Below, piece by piece: positions 1 through 11,205 of a stretch of 64,000 bases of DNA. Position numbers and translations under genes: made by a program. The notes beneath the pieces are model-generated. The model was not told the origin of the DNA, did no database searches, and saw only the letters and a program-made list of their open reading frames with translations. Each line of letters begins with the position of its first letter. The stretch's first letter is position 1. The DNA comes from Saururus chinensis (lineage: Eukaryota > Streptophyta > Magnoliopsida > Piperales > Saururaceae): contig CP141148.1 in NCBI GenBank assembly GCA_035235625.1, positions 35,527,057-35,591,056 on the forward strand, read 5' to 3'.

Positions 1-950
1 ACAACCCAAAGATCATTCTAGATCTATCACAATAGATCTCAATCCCTATGACATAACTTATTTATAGCCATTAGTGTTTGAACAAAGCTTTATCCCCATT
101 AATGAAGATTTTTATCTGCTAATCTTCTATAAATCCTTACAATGTATTTCTAGTTTAGAATTTAACTGAGATTAATTCTCGCTTAAGGCACCGTATTAGG
201 ATGAATATGGTGTATTTATAACTAAACAAGAACACCATTGTTAAGAACCTTAAAATCTTGACCCTCCATCTAGAGATTAGGTAACGGTCCAGATTCGCCA
301 TTAAAACCACAACTTTAGTGAGTATTTTGACTCAGGACCAATACCCAGACAGTTTTGAAAGCCCAAAATATGTATCAATTGAGACAGTTGGGCCACCTTT
401 TGTTTTAACTTAAAACAAGCCCAACAAGAGGAAGTACTTTATAATTTATTTTATATACTTATCATCTAATAGTTGTCCTCTCATTTCTTTTCCCTTTTTA
501 TTTGATGGATATAGCCTTCTCCGAAGTTTAATATCTTTCCATGACTTTATTCCATATTGAAACTAATGCACTTGACTTTTTTTAGCATCGATTATCTATC
601 CAACAAAATTATACTTGGTTCTTGATTGGACTAAAAAGTGGCTCTCATAAAATAAGAAGAGGTCCACTTTTTTTATCCAAGAAAATCTAGGTGTAAGGCT
701 TTGTTGGACAAGTTTTTGTGTAGGAAAGTCATTTTTTTCTTTTTTCTTCTTCAATTACAGTTGGTTTGGAATAGTACGTCCCTACCTTAAAGTAACATAG
801 TATGTGCCACACACTAGATATGTTACTTAGGTACGCTGTTATAAACAAACAAAAAATTAACATGAAAACGTAATTTCAGGGTGTACCATTGTGTACAATA
901 CACGATAAACTAGTTTTTCTCTCTCTTTCTGTAACACGAGAGAATTTTCT
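1..950. other. AT-rich intergenic DNA
   Basis: No open frame of useful length, RNA gene or clear transposon end was seen here. The stretch is AT-rich and looks like decayed intergenic plant DNA. Confidence 0.5.
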
Positions 951-1510
951 AAATTTGTTAAACTTGGCTACGTGAAAATTACTGAGTTTGATCCTTAGGT
1001 CTTCTCAATAAAATAATTTTCTTTGTAAATATAATTTAGAAATAAAATTTTAGTACTAAAAAATAGACAAAAAGAGCTTCAAAGTGCCACTAAGAAATAC
1101 AAATTGAATATGGATGAGAAAGTTATAGTAGATGTAATATTGGGAATTTTCTGAGTCCACGTGAAAAATATTGAATATGAGCCTTGGACATTCTTAGTAT
1201 AATAACTTATTCATTAATTATATTTTCAATATGAAACTTTGGCGATACAAACTTAACATAGATATTTTCAAAACACTACTAAAAATTTATGAATCAGAGT
1301 TAAGATAAAGAAATTATAATAATTTAAAGATGAACCTAAAGCGTTGTTGACACCTAAAGATATGAACCTTTGATCTTTTTAATATCATAACTTTTTCTAT
1401 AGATAGGGTTTGATTTGAAATTTAGGTTATAAAGTAGACATAAATATATTCACAATGCTACTAACATATAAATTAGAGTTTAGATGAGAGAGATATAATT
1501 GTTCAAAGTC
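950..1510. repeat. Three degenerate tandem units of about 185 bp
   Basis: Similar landmarks recur near 1006, 1193 and 1377, namely a segment resembling TCAATAAAATAATTTTC followed further on by ATTTAGAAAT-like and CACTACTAA-like blocks. The spacing is about 185 bp. The units are strongly diverged. They could be an old satellite-like array or internal repeats of a retroelement; the sequence does not decide. Confidence 0.45.
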
Positions 1511-2186
1511 AAACTATTTTTTACTGACACTGTAACGCCAGAGATTTTTCACACATTTTCCTTAAAATTCAAGGAAATTTTTTGCAATATAACGTCCGTA
1601 AATCGGAGGAAAAATGACGAAATCAAAACCTGATAAAACAGTTTATAATTTAAAACAGTAAACATCCATTTTCCATCTAAATATTTTCATCATACGGTCA
1701 AACATCGTACGGCCAAAGCAAATATCATCAGGCGCTACTCAAAAACACACGTACGACTAAATTGCTATGATCATAGACTTTAAATACAAATCTCTCCCAG
1801 GCATCCCTGAGTACAAGTCCCATAATAGTCCACAGACTAATCTAAATGAAAGTCCAGAATATAAACATCTTAAAGTCTCGTCTCACCCAATACATTGGAT
1901 CATGACACAAATAAACTCGCAGTGAGTGAAGCATATACCTGAGTCAACGGGAATCAATCCACCGTTGAAATGAGCGTCCATCTCCAGGAGCTCTCCGTAC
2001 CACCTGCAAAACCTCCCGTACAACGGGGCTAAAAAGTAGGGTAATGAGTATTTTCATACTCAGTAGAAAAATACCTAGTAGGGGAAATCCCAAACGGTGA
2101 ACTCACAAGTTCATAAATACATGCGTTCATGCAACTCAAACGTGAAGCAGATAGGCATATCAATATCATGCTCATACGTATACAAA

Positions 2187-2293
2187 CATACCAAATGCAC
2201 CATCATGCCAAAGTCATACCAAATGCACCATCGTCCCAAAATCATACCAAAGGCACCATCATGCCAAAATCATACCAAAGGCACCATCGTGCC
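2187..2293. repeat. Tandem repeat of about 33 bp inside the solo LTR
   Basis: About four units containing ATACCAAATGCACCATC or ATACCAAAGGCACCATC follow one another, separated by ATGCCAAAATC-type linkers. This is a minisatellite inside the LTR at 1531-6093. Confidence 0.7.
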
Positions 2294-2824
2294 ATCAAAT
2301 TAAACTTACACAAACACCCTTATCTAGGGTCATACACACTTACTCGTACCACCATATGTATACTCGTACAACATACGCATACTTGTAAGACCTTACTCGT
2401 ACAATCATACTCGTACGACCTTACTCGTACAACTTACACATAATTACACTTACTGTTTTACCCAGATACATACTCTCACAAACGTACTCATACACATACA
2501 CTTACAGTCATACTCATACTCATACACTTACAGTCATGCTCATACTCATACACTTACAGTCGTGCTCACACTCATATGGTCGTACTCATAATCGTACACA
2601 TATCAACGACCACTGAAGCTCATTACAACTAATAAGCTTCAACGTCGAAATGGAAATGAATGCCACTGGGGCAACACCTTAACCTCCGGGGAGTGACTAG
2701 ATGCCATGGACTTTTCTGAAGGTAAGGCACACCAATGCTCATGGGGCACTGGATCAAACAGGTAAGAGTATATCCATGATACTACTTACCTGAGCGCGCA
2801 AACATAAACACCAACACATAAGGG

Positions 2825-3185
2825 GTCATACAGTTGCCCACCATAATGGGTCTTATAGTGCCATAGAATCGCCCACCATAATGAGTCTTATAGTGCCAGA
2901 GAATTGCCCACCATAATGGGTCTTATAGTGCTAGTGCTACTCTTGGGCAGAAAACATATAGTGCCACTTGGGCAGAAACGTATAGTGCCACTCTTGGGCG
3001 GAATCATACAACGCTCTCAACAGAGCATCAAACGTCTGGGCTTCATACAGTACACAAACAAAGTCAGAAACGTACATTGCTCTCAATAGAGCATCAAATG
3101 TCTGGGCTTATATAGCACGTAGACCAAATCAGAAACATACGTCGCTCTCAGCAGAGCATCAATCGTCCGGTGCTCTATATAGCAC
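2825..3185. repeat. Diverged short-repeat block inside the solo LTR
   Basis: Units such as GCCCACCATAATGGGTCTTA with TAGTGCCA, followed by units containing GCTCTCAACAGAGCATCAAA, repeat several times. The related LTR at 37697-43686 holds the same motifs in fewer copies, split there by an inserted DNA transposon. Confidence 0.6.
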
Positions 3186-3879
3186 ACAGACAACATCCCG
3201 CTGGATAAACACCATGGCAAGACATGAGAAATGCTTGGCCGACTCATTATCGGCTAGCTCAAACACGGAACTTAATCCGTCGAACCCTCAGGTCTCAAAC
3301 TCACAACGCTATCATTAGCTGTGCTTATAATTCAAATTTGAATTAAGTATATTATGTGGTACAATTATACCACACAAACTCACAGTCCTTGACTGATCAA
3401 ACTGAAGCTAAGCCCGATCGAAACCCTAGTTCGTTAGGGCAACAGACTTCACTTACCCGTCCACATCATGGACAAAACTCATCGTACATCAAACCCTTAC
3501 AGTCTTACATACTTTGTCATCCATCTTATGGCCAAATCATCTTACACTGACCTCATCAAATGAAGCTCCTTAGAGCTAACCCAGTTGTCGCCCTCTTACT
3601 TATATCTCACTTATTATGCTTACTTTTTACTTTATAATGTGTATGTTATGCTTGTACAATTATGTACACTCTTACTGTCTGACAATCGCCCAACATACAA
3701 TCCAACCCAAACCGATCCATTCTAATCCCTGCCCGTCATACTCATATCCTAGTGCATAGTCTAATCCCTGCCCACATACACTTACACATATCCATAGCAT
3801 AGTCAAATAGTCATCATACATACGTATGTATATCACACATACATATAATATATACATACAGTTATACATACGTAACTTA

Positions 3880-4355
3880 CAAACATGCTCACTAGCCATC
3901 ACTAGTGCATACATACATACGTCAAACATATACGCTAGCCATCACTAGCACATGCACACATACGTCAAACATACACGCTAGCCATCATTAGCACATGCAT
4001 AATCCATACATACTCCAAACATGCACACTAGCCATCACTAGCACATGCATAATCCAAACATACTTCAAACATGCATGCTAGCCATCACTAGCACATGTAT
4101 ACATATGTTAACATACACGCTAGCCATCACTAGCACATACTCAATCAACATACGAAACTTACCAACAAACACGCTAGTCATCACTAGCACATGCATAATT
4201 CATACATACTCCAAACATGCATGCTAGCCATCACTAGCACATGCATACATACGTCAAACATACACGCTAGCCATCACTAGCACATGCATAATTCATACAT
4301 ACTCCAAACATGCACGCTAGCCATCACTAGCACATGCATAATTCATACAATCCTA
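3880..4355. repeat. Minisatellite with CTAGCCATCACTAGCACAT core
   Basis: About nine units of roughly 45-60 bp share the core CTAGCCATCACTAGCACAT, joined by variable CATACATACTCCAAACATGC-type linkers. A shorter version of the array lies near 41.65-41.85 kb in the sister LTR, so it belongs to the LTR family and expanded at different rates in the two copies. Confidence 0.75.
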
Positions 4356-6151
4356 GCATGCTACTACTCAATCAAAGCATGCTATCATGAATTTACGAGT
4401 TCAAAGCTCCCCTACCTCGTAATCATGACGTTTGATGGCGAGCACGCAATGGTGGCGGCGTCAGCGGCGGAGTTGGCAGTCAAAACCATTGCCTGGCTGA
4501 GAGAGCTGCTGTCTTGAGGATTTTAGGAGGCGCCAGAACTATCACGGCCAAACAGGGTGTCAAAAATCAATGCGGTAAAATCCGCGATCCACGGCGGCAC
4601 ACTAGGGCGGCCGGGAGAAAAGTCAAGCCAACATATGTGGCGGTGCAACCAGAAGTCGATGGTGTACTCACTGAAGGTCGGCCGGTGGCTAAGCTATACT
4701 CAGCCGGTCACAAGACGTCGAAATCGGCCGTGGACAACACCCAACAACGACGATTTAGGTCAACAAAGGCCCACATAAGGGCGGAGAGCGTGGGGCAACG
4801 CTCGAGGACAGAGGAGAGGTGGAGGAGGGCTGTGTCAACTCCACTCGGTGGCAAAGCCAACCGATAGTCAGGCGGCGTGAATGCGGCGCCTAAACCCAAA
4901 AACACATGCGTGGCCACATGCACATGCGACCCAAAGGGGCGGAGAAGAGGGCTGAACAGATGCAAACCAAGGCCCACAAAAGCCAACAGGGCCAAGGCCC
5001 TAGCTATGGCCAATCCAAGCGGCGACATCGCCGATAGTCTCCCACAACCAAAACCCATGGTGTGGGTGGCTAGGCATCTTGCACGGTATAGGGCAAATAG
5101 CAAGCGGCCCATTCCGAGGGGAGTGTATAATCGGGCTATGTGGGGCTGACCCTCACTGTTGCCGAGCTGAGGCAGAGCCCACGATGGCCAAATGGCCCAC
5201 GGCTCGCCGATGCCAATGACCCGAGACGCACCCAAAGCGTCTAATTGGGCGGAGCAAGATAATAGGGGCGAGGCAGGGTCGGAAACGACAAACCCCTACT
5301 GACACCGGGTCGAGGTAGGCTGGACGGAGTCCTACCGGTGGCCGGAGACAACCGAAAACCCACCGGCATCCAAAAAATCCCACGGACAGTGAGATGGAAT
5401 AGTAGAAACAAAACCCGACCAAAGTGCCGATAGCTCACCACGGAGTGAAGAAAGCATGGCGGTGGCTCTAGCCAGCGCCTATGGGTTCCTAGCGGCCAAC
5501 TAAACATAAGTTTAGTTGAAAGCGGCTGCAAACGATGTCAAAATCGTATACCCATAGTTCAAAAACGGGATTGAAGAAGAGTAAAACCCGAAAAAAGGTT
5601 TGGTACCTCGTGGAGGAGCGAAGAGGCCGTGGCGGCGGTCATAGCCGGTACCTATGGACTTGTGGCGGTGAGGCAAAGCAGATCCTGACAAGAATTGATA
5701 GAATCCGACATCAGAGGAGGGAGAACGGAGCGACCGGAATCGAGCTCGGGTTTCTCCAAAAACTACTGGACGTCGTTTCTTATTTTCTGGATGTCGGTTC
5801 TGTGAAAACAGATGGGTGGAAAGATATATATAGTTAATCTTTTTAATTTTTATATCCACGTCCCTAATACACGTTCACCTCCTGGTTACGTGTCGTAGCT
5901 CCAAAATTTGCACTGTAAGCGCGCAGCGAGGCCCACGGCCTGCGACTAAGCCCCACACCTGACTCTATGGGTATAAATATGGGATATGATACATAAATAT
6001 GAATACGCTGAAGCGTCACATTTTCCTGCCGAAAATGACCAGAAAAATAGCAGGAAAATCACAGAAAATCGTAGAAAAATCATGGACCTTACAGACACCT
6101 TGACTAACATGTTGATGAAAGTTGATAGTTCTAACATTGGTTTGGAAACTA

Positions 6152-6687
6152 GTATCGATGTTTGAAAAACCAGCCCGACCATTGACCCAAAATGGTTGTC
6201 GGGCCAGGTCAACTAGGTTCAACCATGGGTTGACTCGGGTTGACTTGGTTTTTCTATATTTTAGATTAAATATAAAGTTACGTAAAATATTTGCACAAAA
6301 ACGCTAGTAACTCAATTGGTAGAGTCAGGAATAACAATTGTTTTGGGTTCGAATCCCACCTTTGAAGGTTTAGGAGAACTATAAAGTACATAAGGATACA
6401 TTAAATAAAATAGTTGCATAGGATATGAAGTAAAACTGTTGTAGCCTAGTGGGTAGATATGGTCAAAGTTCTTTGAGAGTACAATTATGAATCCTGTATG
6501 AAAATTTTTCTTCAAAAGGTTGATCTGGTTTGACCTGGTTAGTGGTTCACCGGTTCAACCAGCCAATCCATCATAAACCGTTAAACCAAATGAACCGGCC
6601 CGGTTTATCCTAGATCCGGTTAAACCAGGTCTGACTGGCTGGTCCAGTTCGGTTCTTAAACCACTACCTAGTAGTTCTACCTGGTTC
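6152..6687. mobile_element. hAT-like non-autonomous element, 8-bp GGAAACTA duplication
   Basis: A 536-bp segment rich in GGTTTAACC- and GGTTCAACC-type motifs is flanked by the identical 8-bp sequence GGAAACTA (6144-6151 and 6688-6695), the duplication length of hAT transposons. The terminal inverted repeats are weak, with only partial matches around GTTTGAAAAACC, so the superfamily call rests mainly on the flanking duplication and small size. There is no coding capacity. A tRNA-like Pol III promoter sits in its middle. Confidence 0.6.
6303..6420 (+). repeat. tRNA-like (SINE-head-like) segment with A and B boxes
   Basis: The segment contains TAACTCAATTGGTAGAGT, resembling a tRNA D-arm/A box, and about 30 bp later GGTTCGAATCCC, a near-perfect B box and T-arm. 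The 5' and 3' ends cannot pair into an acceptor stem, so it is not a functional tRNA gene. It is best read as a tRNA-derived sequence inside the hAT-like element. Confidence 0.55.
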
Positions 6688-6709
6688 GGAAACTACCTAG
6701 TTTGATTAT

Positions 6710-7990
6710 TATATACCAAAATTTTGTCCTATCTCCTTTTATAAATACCTTTAGAGGCCCCTTAGAGTTTCAGTTCTCCAAAAACGTCTTAAAATTAAGA
6801 GGAAGAATATCAATAGCTTTCCAAATGAAGAAGAACAAAGGGAGGGAGCAAATTCTGCAGAGATTGACCGACAACACAAGTGAGATTGGATTTCTATTTC
6901 TTGAAAGTTGGATTGCTAATATTGAATCCGCTATGATCTTAAAACTTAGCAAATACATGATCTTATAGGTTGTAGTCTTCTGTAATCATTGTGAATTTTT
7001 TATTCTCTATCAGAATGCTAACCCTGTTACTATTTAATGATTTAAATAGATGATCTGATCTGACTATAAGCTTGTTAATGTGTTTTACAACATGTTTTAG
7101 TTATTTATGAGAATTATGCCATGCTTAGAATAACTGATGATATTATCGATTCATGAAGATTAAATGAAAGTAAAATCATGGTTTTTATGGTTCAAGTGAG
7201 GAAAGAATCATGTTGATTGTATGTGAGCATTGGGTGAACCAGTATGGTCTCTGTCATTTTCTTCCCGGTCATTGGCATGATTGCTGACACACTGATATTT
7301 GGAGGAAGATGAATAGTACCATCATCAACATGTTCTGCTACGTAGGTGTTTAAGTCTGACCATCAGCAGTGTGATCAACATGTTGGTGGGAGCATCGGTA
7401 AGGTGGGCTTCCATAGCTTATTCATTATTGGTAAGGGTGGTTCGACACGTCATTGTGATGTCGGTAGCCACTGACATCATGGCCAACATGTCAATGAGGT
7501 CACTGATTATGCATCACTCATGTAATTCAAGTACATTTTTTGGTGAAGTATATGCTATTTATAAGTTATATAATAAAATATTTTTCATGCATTATGGATG
7601 TATAGATGCATGATGATTTACATATATTGTATTGGTGTAAGTAAGCCCTATTCATGAGTGAATCCTTGTAATGGATTGACACCCCTTGACTAATGCATTT
7701 GACAATTAAGGACAAAGGGATCCTAGTGTTTCATTAACTCCAAAAGCGAGTCGTCTTAGCCATGTAGAGGAATGATATGGTATGAAACATGATTATAGTT
7801 TTTCATCTCTCCAAAAGTGGGAGTTTGTTTGTAGAGCTACTCTCTTGGCTTGAGAGTTAGGTTTGAACATATCATGACATAAAAAAAGGAATGGTCAAGC
7901 ATATGCAAGCAAGAGGTCATGGCTCGATGATCATAGTAGTTGATATCTCGACCACTTGGGTCCATAAGCACTTGTTGGCCTTTGCTTTAT
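6710..7990 (+). repeat. Diverged copy of the 52.3-54.2 kb LTR family
   Basis: Stretches near 7.25-7.95 kb match 52.86-53.57 kb in the same order and orientation. Shared landmarks include GGAAGATGAATAGT, GTATGAAACATGAT and AAGTGGGAGTT. No ends or target duplication were resolved for this copy. The short open frames inside it are not genes. Confidence 0.6.
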
Positions 7991-9520
7991 AGCGTGGATG
8001 GTGTCACGGCTAGGTACATGCCACCCCTAATCCGAACCCTGTCTAAGGAGGAGGTACGCGTTGCGACGAAGTGAAGTGTAAGGAGTTGCGAAAGACTTAA
8101 CCCAACCTTGGGTGAAACACATTGAAATGCGTACATGTGCCCTTTGTGCAAAAGCAAATAGAGGAATATAAAAGAGATTAACAATCTTAGTCCACACATA
8201 CCCACATCATCTAGATAACACATAATAGCAAGCCTCAAGGGCTACACAAGTCTAAGCCAACACTGGTTATCCATAGTATGAGGTAAAAGTAAGTATAAGT
8301 TCAACACGTCATAAGACAAATCTAACATAACCCAAATAACTCTCGCCCCTCTCATTGTGTGTATCTATCCTCATGATCCACATAGAGACCATCCTGAGCA
8401 CCTGTTAGCATAACATACAACCCCAAAACAAAAACCACAAACAAAGATGGGTGATTTTAGCTTAGTAAGGGTTTTGAAACAGAATATAAACTCATGAAAA
8501 ACACCACATGCATTCTTAATCTAAACATGCATTACAAATCCATTCCCTAGACTTGTGCATCATGAGATACATTACATTCCATATACATATTTATGCCACT
8601 TGTGCATCATGATGTAAATCACATTCTATAAACACATTCATGCTACATGTTTATCATAGGTTAATTCATAAATCACAATACACATGTAGACCATGTGCAA
8701 TTATATTAAACTCATTATAGTATTCACATCCTGCATAAGCATGTCTAAATATTCACATTCACCATGTATAACCAAGTGCATCAAACATGTCCCATTTTGC
8801 ATATTCAAGTATAACCATTTTATATACACCACGTGTAACATTAGCATCATTGTTCCTTTACAACCTGTGTCAATGAGCATCATATACTGCACACATGCAT
8901 AAATCATCTAGTGAATGTTTCACAATTGAAAAAATAACACTGCTTAATCAACTGAAATAGAAGCAGACTTGCTCACCCAGAGCAAACACTAACGGGGAAG
9001 GTCCGAACTATCTTAACAAGCCAAATAGATAAACAGAAAAATAAAGCATATTTTAAATAAGTGACTGCCAACAATCAATTCCTGACAACCAACTATCATA
9101 TCATCTGACATCAGAGACCACCTTTTTCTTTGTGCCAGCCTTCGAAAACCTCCTTTTTCAGCATTGACAACTCCTTTTAATGATGCATGATAGTTAACAA
9201 TTAACAATCAATAGTTGTGTGTTTAAAATTTGTATTTTCTATTTATTTATTTGGTTTGTTGATATAGTTTATTATAAATGCTGAAGGAGGAGCTACCACT
9301 TATAATGTTGTGTTACTTCCCCTATATTGTAATAAATATGCATGTTAACTATCGATTGTGATTGTAGGTTGCTAGTACAAGGTTTGTTTGGCATTAGAAA
9401 AAAACTTAGAATCAAGTAAAAATACAACTTACTTTTGGTTTTGAGTAGTTTAACATATTTATGAGTTCATTTTTTTAAGATTTGAGTTGTAGAAAGAAAA
9501 AAAAATAATAGCCCTACCAG
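7990..9520. other. Unassigned intergenic DNA
   Basis: A TGTCACGGCTAGG string near 8000 resembles the start of a plant LTR, but no matching end or duplication was found. The short open frames show no recognisable domain. I see no gene here. Confidence 0.4.
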
Positions 9521-9534
9521 CTAATTTGTGGATG

Positions 9535-9735
9535 ATCAAGGAGGAGAAGGTAAGGCGGATAGAGAGGAGGGGAGGAGAAAGGGAGGAGTAAGAGGAGGAG
9601 GAGGGGGAGAGGAGGAGGAAGAAGCAGAGGAGGATGAGGAGGAGGTGATAGGGGAGGGGGAGGTGGTGGCTAAGGAGGGAAGGACGAGGAGGTGAAGGCG
9701 AAGCTGGATGAAGGAGAGATGGTGGTGGAGGCAGT
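9535..9735. repeat. Purine-rich (GGA)n tract
   Basis: About 200 bp of almost pure A and G on the plus strand, with GGAGGA and GAGGAGG units. The long minus-strand frame across it encodes only Leu/Ser/Pro low complexity and is a composition artefact. Confidence 0.75.
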
Positions 9736-10548
9736 AGAGTTGATAAAGAAGGTGACAGAGATACTAACAACAGTGGCGGAGTGGGAACCAGAACTACTAG
9801 CAAAGAAAAACAATGAGTCAGTAAAGTTAAAATGAAGATAATAAGGGACAAATATTTTAGACAATTCTTGTTACATGTGTGAGAGTTCACATGTACATAT
9901 GACCCTTTTTTGTATTACATTGAAGTTGGTGACATCATGGTGTATTCTAGGGCTATTTTAATAAATTGTTTTTTTAGATTCCTTTTCTTTTCCTTCTCAT
10001 GGAGTCATTGTATTGTGTATGTTTAATTTTGAATCCAGCAAAAAAAAAATGACCGATTTCGATTTTTGCTTTAGCCAAATGGTGGGTTACCATTGTCACC
10101 TCCCCCCATTTCAGCCCCTTATTAAAAGGGCCCACCATGAGTTTGGATCCGGGCTGTGCCCACCACCAGGGACCTCCAAGATGGAAAGGGATCCCCTTGG
10201 AAATCACAAAATTTCACCTTATTTTAAGGTTCAGGGTCCAATTAATAATACTTTTGAATTTCGGCCTTTGGATTACAAAATTGAAATGAAGAAAAATGCT
10301 TAATTTATGGGTTGTTTGATACGGTTTATAGATTCATCTTTTTCGTGAATTAAGTATGCAGGGCCCATATGGACCCGGCGAATAACCGATTATATATACA
10401 AAGCTGGAATGTTCTTTGCATATAAAACCTAACATCATTTTAACGTGGTTGTGAGATCAAAGTGCTTAATGAAGTAGACTCCACACATCAGGATAATGTG
10501 CCATTTTGCGAACTTCTTCCTTAACTAGAAGCTTAATGCCTATATATT
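9736..10548. other. Unassigned intergenic DNA
   Basis: Nothing recognisable was found. A frame at 10013-10303 has no domain and no gene-like context. Confidence 0.4.
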
Positions 10549-10549
10549 A

Positions 10550-10902
10550 CTCTCTTTGTCCCCTTTTAATAGTTTGATTCATAAAAATACTGACCCATTT
10601 CAATGAAAAATAATATTTTTACATAAAAAATTTACACATGAGTTTTGATTAGTTTAGATAAGTGAGTCCATGTGAACTTTGTGTGGGGTTTACTTGTAAA
10701 GTACAATCAAACTCTTGTGTGAGTTTTTGTTATAAGAATATTACTATCCATATTAGTAGTCCTATTTCATGTTATCCTTCTCATTATAATTAATGGATAG
10801 AGTAAAAACAATTCGTAGATGGCGTAAAAAGGTTAATTAATTGGCTTTCTTAAATATCATTGTTTTTCAAATTAGTAGACTATTAATATGAGACAAAATG
10901 AG
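10550..10902. mobile_element. Stowaway-like MITE (Tc1/mariner type), TA duplication
   Basis: The left end reads CTCTCTTTGTCCCCTTTTAA and the right end, on the opposite strand, CTCATTTTGTCTCATATTAA. These are imperfect inverted repeats of the CTCCCTCYGTCC type known from plant Stowaway MITEs. The element is 353 bp, non-coding and flanked by TA on both sides (10548-10549 and 10903-10904). Confidence 0.65.
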
Positions 10903-10984
10903 TATATTTTTATTGGCTTTCTTAAATATCATTGTTTTTCAAATTGGTAGACTATTAATACGGGACATAATAAATATATTTTTA
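10841..10984. repeat. Tandem duplication, 72-bp unit, across the MITE right end
   Basis: A block starting TTGGCTTTCTTAAATATCAT is repeated directly after 72 bp (10841-10912 and 10913-10984), with a few mismatches. It copies the right terminus of the Stowaway-like element, so the element carries two right ends in tandem. Confidence 0.8.
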
Positions 10985-11035
10985 CTTCCCAAAATATCAT
11001 TATCGTATAAAGGGTAGTTTAATTTGGGATCCTAG

Positions 11036-11205
11036 CATCCAGGGATGGAGCCCAAGGGGGCTAGGGTCCATGGCCCCCCGAGCCCATGAAATTTTTATAT
11101 AATCCATTAGGTGGGGTCACATGACCCCTTTGATTTGCTCTTTTAAGTGGGGCCAAGTGGCGCCCCAAGGGGCCTCCTTTAAGGTAATTTCCTAGCTCCG
11201 TGCTT
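11036..11205. repeat. Possible MITE remnant, GGATGGAGC...GCTCCGTG ends
   Basis: GGGATGGAGCCCAAGG near 11041 and CTAGCTCCGTGC near 11190 form a loose inverted repeat around a G/C-rich centre that includes CATGGCCCCCC. This resembles a common plant non-autonomous element type, but I could not define a clean duplication. Confidence 0.3.

Larger units (their letters stand above)
1531..6093 (+). mobile_element. Solo LTR, about 4.6 kb (probable Ty3/gypsy), GACAC duplication
   Basis: The sequence starts TGTAACGCC and ends CTTACA, so it has the TG...CA ends of an LTR. It is flanked by the identical 5-bp duplication GACAC (1526-1530 and 6094-6098). No primer-binding site, polypurine tract or pol-like frame is seen, so it is a solo LTR left by recombination between the two LTRs of one element. 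A second copy of the same family lies at 37697-43686. Long LTRs starting TGTAACG are typical of plant Ty3/gypsy elements; that assignment is inference. The small open frames between 4.4 and 5.9 kb lie in a GC-richer part of the LTR and are not genes. The perfect duplication suggests moderate age. Confidence 0.82.

Noticed and set aside
3880-4355. A CRISPR-like array of short regular repeats
   Set aside because: The spacers are not unique, the units vary in length, and the array lies in a plant LTR; it is a minisatellite.
4514-5859. Clustered frames of 70-175 codons on both strands
   Set aside because: They lie inside a solo LTR whose sister copy does not preserve them, and they show no domain.
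6303-6375. A tRNA gene
   Set aside because: A and B boxes are present but the ends cannot form an acceptor stem, so it is only tRNA-like.
7990-8400. A further LTR starting TGTCACGGCTAGG
   Set aside because: No matching end, duplication or second copy was found in the window.
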